A stretch of DNA of 64,000 nucleotides. Origin: Ifrita kowaldi (taxonomy: Eukaryota > Chordata > Aves > Passeriformes > Cinclosomatidae). The position numbers and the translations under genes are program-made. The DNA is taken from positions 124,001-188,000 of the forward strand of contig VZRS01002377.1 in assembly GCA_013398055.1 (NCBI GenBank), written 5' to 3'. Shown here one piece after another: positions 48,501-60,500 of the stretch (positions are counted from its first letter, which is position 1; each line of letters begins with the position of its first letter). The notes beneath the pieces were generated by a model. That model saw only the letters and a list, made by a program, of their open reading frames with translations, had not been told where the DNA came from and did no database searches.

Positions 48501-51500
48501 TCCCTCCGCAGGAATCCTGTTCTCCGTGACGGTCATCGGGCCGGGGGTGGCCTTCATGCTGGGCTCTGCCATGCTGAGGTTCTATGTGGACATCGACAAA
48601 GTCGGCGCAGGTGAGGGAGCGGGTCCTGAGAGAGCTCCTAAAGCAGAGGGGCTTCCAGCCTCCTGTGGGTTCTGTGCCCTGTGCCAGTGGGGCAGAGTGG
48701 GCATCTGGGACATCCCTGTCCCAGCTGTCTCCATCCAAAGGGCCGAGTGGCTCTTTGGACACCCTGGGGACAGCAGTGAAATAGGAAAGAGACAATGAAA
48801 TGGGATTTAGTGATAGGATGATTGGGGCCAAATGCTGCTCAGACCCCAGAACTGATGGTCCCTGGGTTGGGAGCCACCACCTTGGGGCTGATGAATGTTG
48901 GGGGTGACTGGGGCCACCCTTGGGTGCTCTGGGCTCCCTCCCTTGTCCCAGCACTGGTCTGATGTCCCTCTCCCCGCTTGTGTTGCAGCTGAGGTGCAGC
49001 TCACCAACAAGGACCCACGCTGGGTCGGGGCCTGGTGGCTCGGGTTCCTGGTGGCCGCCAGCCTGGTGGCCCTGTCTGCCCTGCCCTACTTCTTCTTCCC
49101 ACGGGAAATGCCAAAAGAGGTAGGAGAGGTTCTGCACACACACACACGCCTCGGTGGAGCTGGAATGTGAGCCACAGAGACTGGAACCAGGTTCTGTTCC
49201 TCAGGAAGGGAAGGGCGCAGCCTCAGATTTTCATGTCTACATGAGAGGGTTGCAGGGGAGGTAAAGGGCAGCCAGCTTTGTCTGTGCTGGCAGCTGACAA
49301 TTCCTGAATTTGAAGGTGGAATCGAAATGTCATCAGTGGGCTTCTGGAAGACAAGGACACCCTTTTCCACAGGAGGAAAGGACTTAGCGCAGTGTTTCAG
49401 GTGCCAGTGAGAGGCTGCCCAGGCAGGTAAAGGCAGCCAGACCTGTCCATCCTGGCAGGATTTTTTCAGGAACAGTCCTTGGATGTTTTAAATTACTAAG
49501 TCATTTCTGAAATTCGAGCAATGGGCTCCTGGAAGACACTGGGAGCTCTTTTCCAGCAGCAGCTGGGAGCAGGGCCAGGGAGTGGCTGTGCAGCCCAGAG
49601 CTGCACACCTGGAGTGCACAGCTCAGGAAGGGAGCCCCGGCGCTTCCCTGGCTGCGCGTGTCGGCAGCAGCAGAGAGAACAAGCTGTGCTTGCAGAGGAG
49701 GCACTTTCTGTGGGTTGGGATGCTGCTGAAGCTGCTGGGACGTGCTCAGGAGGTGAAGCTGTGCTCGTCTCGGTGTCTTGGCTGTGCTCTGAATGGTATC
49801 ATTGCCTTCCACGTGTGCTTTATCTGGAGGCAGCATCAAAACCTTCCTGTCCGAACAAGTCCGTGCACCGGTGCAGAGTATTTCTTCACTTCTCCTGACA
49901 CTGCCTGAATTTCCACGGGAGTGAGTGGAGATTTGGGGTTCTCTGACCTGTTTTACCAGTTCAGCTTGGGGATGCAGTGATTTACTCCTGGCTGACATGA
50001 GCTGTGAGGTGATGGGCTGGGAACTGCTCCACACATGGCAGAGTAAGGGTGATCCCAAATGCAATGTGCCTGACTGATCCTCCCGCAGCCTGGGTTGCTC
50101 TGAAGCCTTGAGGGTGGTCTGCATTGGCAGGGCCTGCTCAGCATGCCAGGATGGCACACTCTGTCTTAGGGAAAAGTTCTTCATTAGGGCTGATGGGAAT
50201 ATTAATTTCATAAACAGCTCTTGAGAGAAAATAATGCACTTCCAAATAAAACAGCTGCACTTTCTGGCAAGTGCTGCATTCTGAGCAGTTTGGAAGAGTT
50301 TAAGGGGGAATGGGTAGATATTGATTTAAAAAAGAGCAGGAGCATTTCACCCTGCTCTGCTGGCTGGGATCTGTGGGAACGCTCCCACATGGCTGAGCAC
50401 CCACTTATCCCTCTGCAGCACGTGAATTTCTTGAATTCTTGGATTTCTCCCCATTTTGCCATCTCCCTCAGAAAGCTCTTGGAATCTGCTGACAGTTAAA
50501 AATAATAATAATAGGAAAATACACTAAATCATAGCCAAATTCTGCCCTCCTTGCAGAATGGGAGCCACCAGGGCCAGCCACGCCTGTCCCGTGGGGGTAT
50601 CAGCACTAGCAGCACCAGCAAGGGGCCCTGCTTTAAAAATTCAGATAAAAGCCTCTGCAGAAAGTTTGCCAGGTGCTGCTGTGGGTAACACGTGTGGGCT
50701 GCAGGATTCATTGGAAATCTGTGTTGTCATGGATGTTTTTCTGTATGTATAGATATAAATGTATACATATGTATGTATATCTGAAGATGTACATATGCAT
50801 ATATATGTACAGAAGACACTTTCTCTTCTTGGCCTTGGAGTAAATCAGTGTTTGGTTAAGGACACAGAAGTGATGGTTTTTCCATCACAAAGGGCTGTGG
50901 ATTCAGACCGGGGTGGCTAGTGGTGTTAGTCGGGAGAAGGGAAATCTTCCAGTGCCTAAAGGGGCTCCAGGAGAGCTGGAGAGGGACTTGGGACAAGGGA
51001 TGGAGGGACAGGACACAGGGAATGGCTTCCCACTGCCAGAGGCAGGGTTAGATGGGATTTTGGGAAGGAATTCTTGGCTGTGAGGGTGGTAAGGCCCTGG
51101 CACAGGGTGCCCAGAGCAGCTGTGGCTGCCCCTGGATCCCTGGAAGTGTTCCAGGATTTCTGACTGTCCAAAGCAGGAACAAATCTACCAGCAGAACAAC
51201 CACAAGCTGCAAGTACTTGAAGAATCAACTGAGCTTTTCCACGGAGCTTGTAGAGCCCCAAAAAATTGTCTTACCCACAGCAAATCCCTTCAGGCTCAGC
51301 ATGGGAACTGCCCATGGGAAAAGCACAGCTCTGCTCTGCCCGCAGGCAGCTGAGGTGTTCCTGCACCAGCGGCTTGGATTCCGTTTCTGGCTACCCTCCT
51401 CAGTGAACACTGGGTATCACCCAGCCCTCTGTGTCTTTGGAGATTTATCTGCCTCCTCCCACCAGCCAAGACGCATCTACATTTTTTATTCCACAGCCAC

Positions 51501-54500
51501 ATTTTGACTTCACCTTTTCTTGATGAATTCTTTCTTTGAAGTTCCTGCAAGGGCTCGTGTTAACATTAATGATAATGTGGGGCTGCTCTTTTGATCTTTT
51601 TTTTCGTAAATTAGTCACTTCAAACCCAGAACATCTTTATTTCTCTGCTTTGCCACCTGTCAGTATGTTTCTAGCACCAGAGTATCCTGAATAATCCTGT
51701 TTGAGGGCTGATCACGGCAAAGCCATGGAGTTGTCATGAACTCAGGAAGGGAATGAGGGGATGAGGCTCTTATACTGGAAAAACTGTTTTCAGTCAAGAA
51801 CAGCTTTTTTTTCCCAGTAATTCCAGTTTAATCCTGCCTCCATGAGCCTGAACCATTTCTTGCAGTTGCGTCCTGGATTGTGAGGAGCTTTAAGCACTCT
51901 CCAGTTGCTGTGTGGCCAAAGTTTAGCTCATGCTTTGCCATCTGCTGGCGTTGCTGCACCCCAAGCCAGGCAGCTCTATTGTTACAATATTCCAGTATTC
52001 CTGGGCCACAGCCTCTGCCTGTCCTGCAGCTCCAAGGGTGACACGAAGAGGGTGCTGGAGGTCGAGCTCTTTCTCTGAGAAAAGGTGCTCTGGTGCTCTG
52101 GGTGCCTCATTAAAGCTCCTAAAGCACCACCAAAGGCAGCCTAGGAGTACAGGGCATGATCTGAGGAGCAAAGAGGGCAAAGTGGAAGGACAGGCTACAG
52201 GAATGGGCTGGAGTCTATATCTGGATTTTCCCCAGGGAGCTTTAAAGTCAGGCACAAACAGCAGCTAAAAATAATCCTCCCATTTGGTGGGAGCAAGGTG
52301 CCCCTCAGCTGGTGATTTTAACACTCCTGGAAATAGGGTCCCTGGAGGGACCCACACGTGCTGCAAGAGGCAGAATGAGGTATTTGTGGGGAGCGTGACC
52401 TTGTCAAAAGGAAAATAATCCTTGTGCAAGCCATGAGGTTTTACACTTTGTTTGTCTAATATGAAAATAGCTTCTCTGGCCTTACTGAGCTGGGAGTGCC
52501 AGGTTCTGTTCTCAGCCAGAGGGAAACTCTGCAGACACCTCAAAATAAACAAAGAAAACCTCTCTGTCACAGAGCAGGTCATTTATCCCTGTTTCTAGGG
52601 GTGTATTTGGATAAGCCCAGGCTGTTGGCACCTCTGGCTGCCCTTCTCACAGGTGCAGTAGCAGGTGGGGAGAAGGGGAGCTGGCAGCAAAAGCTGCTTT
52701 CATTTTCCTTTCCTGCAGAGCCCTGCTCGCCATCCCTGGATTTATTCATGTCTGTGCAAGGAAATGGGGGATTTCCCCAGGCCAAGGTCAGGTTGGGGAT
52801 GCTCTTCCTGGTGCAAAGTGTGTGGGAGCTTCATTCTCCTTCCTCAGAAACCTGTCTGCCTCCTCCATCCCCCGTGAGGCTGGAAGTGATGCCAGTGGAC
52901 TCACAGAATCACAAGATGGGTTGGGTTGCAGGGACCTTAAAGCCCATCCAGTGCCACCCCTGCCATGGCAGGGACACCTCCCACTGTCCCAGGGTGCTCC
53001 AAACCCCATCCAGCCTGGCCTGGGACACTGCCAGGGATCCAGGGGCAGCCACAGCTGCTCTGGGCAAAATCTTCCATGCAGATAAAATCTCATTGCAAAA
53101 ACGTGAGATGCAACGAGTGGCACCAAGAAACTGACTCCTTTGAGGAATCATACAGGAAAACTTAAGTGTGGGGGCATTTTGCAAGCTTAGTTTCTTTCTC
53201 CTTGGCACCACGCTGGGGCAGGGCTGAGCAGCCAGCCCGTGTTACTGCACCTTCCAGCTCCAGCTTCACAAATCCCTGCTGTGAGAGTGCCAAAATCCCC
53301 CGTGGCAGGAGCACAGCATCCTCCTCAGGGCTTGGACATCGCTGATGGTGCAGCCAGCGCCATTCCAGTGCCATTCCAGCACCATTCCAGCATCATCTGC
53401 AGCAAGCAGGCAGGATTCCTGCTTTTCCTTCTGCCCCTGCTTTCCTTCATCCCAGAGGAATATATTTGCTAATCCTTTCAGGCAGCAAAAAAATATACCA
53501 GGGCCAAGGCAGCACGGGGAGAGGAGCTTTCCCCCTCCGTGAGGGCTTTGCTCCCTGTGCAGGCAGCTGCTGCTCCCGAGCCAGCACGGAAATGTCCCTT
53601 GCAAGGGTCACACACAGGGGCATCCCAGACTGGGGAATTTGGGGGGAGCTGGGTTTTGTCTGGACGTGCTGGCTGTTGACTCTCAGAAGTACAAACAGCT
53701 GGAAGCTGAGGAAGCCACAGTCAGGAACAGCTCGAATGTATTTTTGGAAAGTGCTGCAGTTTCAGAGCGGAGAGAAGAGCCCCTGTCACGCAATTGAAAA
53801 GTGAAAGGGAGCCGGATTTTATCTTTGCATCTGAAAAATGTATGAAAGCCTGAGCTCCAGCCATAAAAAACAGGAAAGGAGTTTCATTGCTTTTGCCCTT
53901 AAAAAGGGCACGTGGCACCCGCAGCACAGACACTGTGACCTCGCTGTGGTTTAATGACCACTCTCAGTTTCAGAGCACAGGAGGTGATTTTAGCCCAAGA
54001 GCTGCCCGTTTCTCTCTGTCCATTACAAGTCTCTAATTGCTGTTGAATGAACTCGTTTGTCCAGTCCAGACTGGTGCCAGGAGCTGCAGCAGAGCTGCTG
54101 AGCTGAGGGGGGTGGCAGAGCCGGGCTGTTGGCTCTGGCTGTAGGCACTCCGTGGTTTCCCCTGAGCCCTGCCTGCCACCCCACAGGCACAGCCCCGCAG
54201 CTCCTCTAATCAATGCCCTCTGCTCCTGTGATTCCCCTAAAAGCCTGCAGAGCAGGGGATCCGAAGCACATCCTAGAAATCCTCTGCTCCTTTGGCTTTC
54301 CGATGCCGCGGGATGTTGGACACTCGGCTGAGCAGGGCTGCAATGGACCCTCCATGCTCCGAGCCCTCCAGGGCAGGCGACTCCACCCCTGCCCTGGGCA
54401 GCCTCTTGGCTTAGGAGGCGACAAATGTTTTGTCTCCGTCCCAGACCCCCCGCTTGCCTGGATACGCTTTCCTCTTACAATTGCTGCCTCTTTCCTGCCC

Positions 54501-57500
54501 AGCAGCTTTTAGGGAACGCAGGGACACAGGGAACTGCTCATCCTCCATCCGAAGCAGTGCCCAAAGCTGTGCCGGTGGGGATCCAGCTGTATCCCTCTTG
54601 GATGCCTGTGCCTGTCCGCGCACACAGAGGACAGAAAACCGTCCCCGTAAGGGTATCCAGCTTTCCCTGCAAAGGTTTGCACCTCCTGAATTTGTGCGAG
54701 CTGAGCACACGGTGTGCTGTGCCTGGGGAATGGCACAGCTTGATATGGATGAAGTGTGATCCACTGCTGTCAGGAAAAGTGGGAAAACTTCCCTGCGGCA
54801 TGGATATATGTCTGGATGCCCATTGGAAACCCGGTGGTGTGGGCAGGGAGCAGCAGCTGGACACGGACAGGGATGGCCAAGGCCAAAAACATCATGGGCT
54901 GCTGTGTGTCATGGTTTGGGGGAGAAGAGGCGAGGGCAGGGGAAGCTCTGTCATGATGTGTGAAGTGACAGCCTCTGGTGTGTCCCCAGGTGGTGAGAGG
55001 GAAGGACAGTGGCAGCAAGAAGAGGGAGGACATGCTGAGCCAGCTGAGGTCGAGATCCGAGCACATGGAGAGCCTCTCCCTACCGGAGTTCATCAGACGT
55101 AAGTGTGCGAGTGCCCCGATCCCACACGGACAGACAGCGACTCCCTGCTGGCACAGACAGCCGAGCTGGGGCCGTGCCGGGGCTGCAGTGCTGCCAGGGA
55201 ACAGGGATGTTCCCCCCTGTGCTCAGCCCAGCTCCTGGATGGGCCCTCGAGATGCACCTTAGGCTCAGTGTTGGGTTTAACCCCTCTGCCCCAGCAGATG
55301 TGTTTCACTTCGCCGTGACTGCCCTGCTCCACCTCATGCCAGCCAAAGCACCTGGGCTTGGTCACTCTGAGTGTCACATGTCTTCCCTGGAAGTGCCCAA
55401 GGCCAGGCTGGACTGGGCTTGGAGCAACCTGGGCTAGGTGGGAGGTGTCCCTGCCCGTGGCAGGGGGTGGGACTGGGATGGCTTTAAGGTTCCTTCCGAC
55501 CCAAATCCTTCTGCGACTCTGTGATTTATGGCTTAGGTGGGCAGTAGGAAACAGGCCAAGATCTCACCAGAGCCCAAATCCAGGCAGGGAAGAGGGGTGC
55601 AAGCTGTGAGCCTGGAGGAGGACCGTGGCAAGGGAGAGACCCCCTTCAGTCAGAGGGGTTTGGGTGCATCCAGCTGCTCCTGCTCAGTCCTCAGGCTGTG
55701 GCAGGAATCAGACCCACAGCAGCACTGCCAACTTTCATCCCCAAAAATCCTCTTCAGACCCGCTCCTCCAAGGCTGGAGACAATATCCAAGCCAGGCTGA
55801 CCTCCTGTCCCACTGAGGACGGCCGGCACTGCCTGGGGCCAGGGTCCGAGCAGCTGAAATCAGAGACTGGGATTTGAATCCAGTGCAATTAAATTGTTTG
55901 GAAGTGAGTGGGCTCTTTGTGCTGAAGGGGATCAGCTGGGCTTTGGTCTGTGGAGGCATCTGCTAATGGTTGGGATGTTTGGGGTTTTTAAATACGCTGC
56001 ACTTTGGCAACTACTTACAAAAAGTGGCCCTCTGAAGTCACTCCGTGTCAGCTTCCTCCATATTTCCTGGCTATTATCCCGTTAATTTATTGGAAATTCT
56101 CTGTGTTCTGAAGGTCAGTGCAGGGCAGGCACAGCCAGGCAGGCGTGGGCAGGTTCTTCTCCCACTGGTGGTGGCGTTGGCTCGTCAGCCTAATGCTCAA
56201 TTAGAGGAGGCAGTCGGGGGTTTCTTCTCCCCCCCGACCTCGTTGCACTGTCATTTAGAAACCTGTGTGATGGCAGCGGCTGCGTGGGAACAGATTGATA
56301 GTGCTCAGATGGATTTTCACACCAACACTCTGCTCTGTGCCTCTGAAACACGAATGAAAACGAGCTCCCTGCTCCCGGGCAGAGAGTGGAGGAAATATCT
56401 TATCCTGCTCCAGCTGCAGCTTTGGTTCGGGGCTTGCATCAGTGTTGCTGTGTCAAGGCTGTGCTGATAAATTCATTATTTCTGAGAATTTATCCCCCGA
56501 AGCCCAGTTCTGAAATAAATGAAGTGCCTGGTGTTTGTCAGGAGAGCAATCTTGCTGAAATCACCAGGATCTCTAGTACAAAACCCTTTTTAGAGCCAGG
56601 AGCGGGGTGGCAGGTAGTGTGTGATGGCTAGATGGGACAGTTTGGGTGAAGCCTAAATACTTCAGGGCTGGCTCATCCACGAGTCCCTGGAAAGAGAATT
56701 TTCTTCCCATTCCTTCACTCTCCTGCTTGTTTTGTTTCCTCTCTCAGTTTCTATTTTGACTATTATTTTCTACACGATAATTTATGAAAGCAGCATTTGG
56801 AGACTCTCCAGCCTGAATCACCTTGGAAGTGTCCAAGGCCAGGTTGGATGAGGCTGGGAGCAATTTGGGATAGTGGAAGGTGTCCCTGCCTGTGGCAGGG
56901 GTGGGACTGGATGGGCTTTGAGGTCCCTTCCAACCCAAACCTTTCCATGATTATGGAGAAGGAAACGCCTTTTGCCATGTGTTCTGTTGCTTGGGGGATA
57001 ACCGGAGAGCACAATCAGGCACAAGCAGAACAAGGCTGGGTTGGAGCCCATGCCACGAGGTGCTCCGGGGAGCCCCCGGGCTCCGGGCCTCTCTGGGACA
57101 GGGTGTGGGGGCAGCGCGCGGAGCCCTGGAAGCTCTGTCTCGGGCAGGAAGGGCTTTTCCAGCCCCGCCAGCGATAAAAGGACGGAGCTGTGTGCAGGAT
57201 AAGGGCTCAGGCCGAGCTCTGGGGACGTTCCAAGCACTGAGGTCAGCCACCCCAGGAGGGAGCCGGCTCCGCTGGCTGCAGTCACTCAGCGCTGGGGACA
57301 CAGGGCTCCATGGGGAGTGATCTTGGCTCTCGCACAGATGCTCTCTCTGTGTGACACTGGCTTGCACCCTGCTCCTCACACTCACCAATTCCTCCTTCCG
57401 CAGACACTGCATCTTCCTGCAGTAATAAAAACGTAGAATTTAGCTTGCCTGAAGTCATTTCCATTGCTAATTTCCAGGCTTCTGTTGAAAACACCTGGGA

Positions 57501-60500
57501 GGATGTGCAGGTTCTGCTGCACATACTGGGAATTAGCCCATTAAAGGTGATCTTCAAAGCAATTGGAACGCTGCACTCGTGACTCGGTTGTTTCTCTTAT
57601 GGTCCCTAAAGGCAGTTTCAAGGATATTTTTTGTTTATTATTTTAAAGTTTCCACTTGTTTTTCCTGTCTGCCCGGCTTCCTCTCTGGAGCTGTGAGGAA
57701 GATCCAATTAGTGCTGAGGTGGGGATTGCAGAGGATGGAAATCTTGCTGCTCCCACCATGAAGTGGGGACCTGCTCAGCCTTTTACCTCCAAGTGGTAAA
57801 GAGTTCCAGCTTTTTACCTCTGATCTGGTGGGGCAGAGAGAGTGTGGTTTGACTGAATAGACCAAAGGCCTACAGGGAAAAGAACTTTTTGGTGGATTGG
57901 CTCTGAGGAGATTTTTCAGCAAGCAAGCTGAGGTTTCCTATCTGCAATATGGCTGAGAAATTCCAGGAATATGCTTCAAAAATCAGGACCTTTAGTGGTA
58001 CTTGAAAGCAAAACCATCTCCCCTCCTGGGTTCACATTGGTCTAACGCAGCTCCTTCCCTCTCCACTGGCTGCCAGCCTCCAGAGGGTCAGAATTCCAGG
58101 GTCCCTGACCATGCCTTGTATGCTTGGACCTGCTTTTGCAGCTCCCTAAAATTTTGGGCTGCTTGCCTGACCTGAGGGCAGAGTGCTGAGCAGGAGAGGC
58201 GATGCTGCCATGAGTTTGGAGAGTTTTGCCTTTGCACATGGAGGACCCCACTGCACCCACAGAGGGTCCTTTTGCCCTCCACAGAACATTTAGGACAGCC
58301 AAAATCCATCCCCATCTGGGGACAGCTCGCAGACAAGCCCCGGGAAGGCCTCCCTGCCGCAGAGCCCCGGCGCCGCTGTGCCGGAGCCGATAGAAAGATT
58401 GTCCCAGTTGTTTGTCAGCTGCTGAGAATTAACACCATTAATTTATGGCAGCCCTTTGCATTAATCCTCCCTGTTAATTCCTTATCTCTCCTCCAGCATA
58501 TTGGCTGCCCCAGCCCTCATCTGGGAAACTCATCAGCAGTTTGTTCGGAAGTTGCCCTTTGCATGCCAGCCAGAGCAGGGGAAGGTGGCGGCAGAGCAGC
58601 GGCGGGAGCAGAAAGTGGGGCTGGGATGTGCAGGAAGGGGAGATGGCTCCAGGATGGAGAGCTGCAGCTCCCAGCTGGCAGCACCGGGCACCCCACTCCC
58701 TGGCAGCTGGGGCTGCCTGTGCTGAGCTCGATGGAGACCCCTCCTGCTCAAGGGTTCAGCCCTGGGGCACTTTGCTGGAGTGTTTCTTGCATGTAATCAA
58801 AAAATGCATTTTTCATGATTGAAACAAAAAGGACACTGAAATTGCAACCGCAGCAAACAAATAAATTAACTTCTAATGGCTTCCCATCTACTTTTGTGTT
58901 TGTTTTAGCAGAAGCCCTGCCAGAAAGCTTCAAGGAAAGGGGTGGGATGAGATGAGCTTTGCAGTCCCTTCCAACCCAAACCCTTCTGTGATTCCCTGGT
59001 TAATGTTTTGCTGTACCCCTGCTCTCCATGGTACAGGTCTCCCCTTGTCCTTCCAGGTTTCCCTGCGGTGCTGCTGAGGAACCTGCGGCACCCCGTGTAC
59101 CTGCTGGTGGTGCTGGCCCAGGTCAACATCTCTGCCATGGTTGCTGGGTTAGCAACGTTCATGGGCAAGTTCCTGGAGAGACAATTCTCCCTCACAGCGT
59201 CCCTGGCCAACATGATCATTGGTAAGTGTTGCTGAGCTTTTGACTCCTTAAAAAGTGATCTAGAAATTAGGAAGAACTCCTCTGGAAGAAAGCCCCCCTC
59301 TCGGAATCAGTCGGAGAGTTCAGAGATCCTGCCACAGGAGTGTTTAAAACCCATTTTTGGACAAACAGCTCCTCAGGGAAAGAGGCCTCTGAGGTCTGCA
59401 ACAGATAAATCAGAATAAAGTGAGCAGAGCAGACTGGCAAAGCCCAGGGCTGAATGCAGGCAGGAAGGTTAAATGCTGAAGCAGTGCTCTCCTGCCCCGA
59501 TGTGAGCTGAGCTGCTCCCAGCCTTGATTTACCCTCTGCATTCAAGTCAGCCCTGTGTTCAGTGGATGAATTTCTCTAGCCTTTGTTCTCACCACTGAGT
59601 CTTGCTTTGCCTTTTTCTCTCAGATCAAAAAACTTTCTGTAGCTGGAAATTCCTTCCTTGCGTGGGTATTTCTGGGCTGAAAGCAACCTCCCCATTGATT
59701 CTTAGCTGAATTAATCACTTTGCACGTCTATAGCTGAACTTTGGTCTCCCCCAAAAATGGAGGAGGTTTAGATAAATGGGGTTTTACAAGGGTGACCACA
59801 GAAATGGGCACAGTCCTGCACTGCACAGAAATTAAACATCCTCCTCAGGTTTACTTGGTGCTTCCTCCTGTCCACACTGAAAAATCACATTTTGCTGGGT
59901 GAAGCCTGGCTTTCCACTGCTCCTGACATCTTCCATCCATGGAAACATAAGGCAGCCAGTTTGCCCTGGGATCCTGCTGGCTTTGAAAAGCAGCTTTTTC
60001 GTACTGTTATTCCACCAGTCCCTGCAAAAACCTTGGTCCCTTCTGAATCCCCTGTCCAACAGCAAATCCCCTGGGCCTTTGCTATGAGAAGGGACTGACA
60101 CAGCTCAGAGCATGGAAAGCAAGGTGCAGCGATAGGACAAGGGGGAATGGCTTTAGATCATCATCCTCACAGAAATCCTTCCCTATGAGGTGGGGAGGCC
60201 CTGGCACAGGGAGCGCAGAGAAGCTGTGGCTGCCCCTGGATCCCTGGAAGTGTCCAAGGGCAGGCTGGATGGGGCTTGGAGCCACCCGGGATAGTGGAAG
60301 GGGTGGAACTGGGTGATGTTTAAGGTCCCTCCAAACCCAACACACTCTGTGATTCCCTGATTCCATGCCCTGCCTTTCCCCAGGTGCTGTGAACATCCCC
60401 GGGGCCATGGTGGGGATCGTGGTGGGCGGTGCCATCCTGAAGCGGTTCCAGATGTCGCTGAGGCAATGCGGTGCCCTGTGTGTGCTGGGCATGCTGCTCT

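Larger units (their letters stand above)
49120..54989 (+). other. SLCO2B1 intron 7
   Basis: 5.9 kb. Contains CR1 at 50950 and 52903, an AT-rich TATG microsatellite at 50738, a diverged local duplication (49255-49560), and a small 13-bp repeat (attccag units, about 53357-53395). No exon for the longer TM6-TM7 linker of the human protein was recognised. Confidence 0.7.
55099..59056 (+). other. SLCO2B1 intron 8
   Basis: 4.0 kb with sense CR1 3' ends at 55386, 56820 and 58930, and a small GC-rich patch (about 57050-57130). No exon was recognised. Confidence 0.75.

Noticed and set aside
48397..49143. 248-codon antisense frame
   Set aside because: It overlaps SLCO2B1 exons 6 and 7 in antisense and reflects their GC-rich third positions.
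54425..55102. 225-codon + frame containing exon 8
   Set aside because: Only the last 36 codons after the acceptor at 54989 match the transporter; the upstream part is intron read through.
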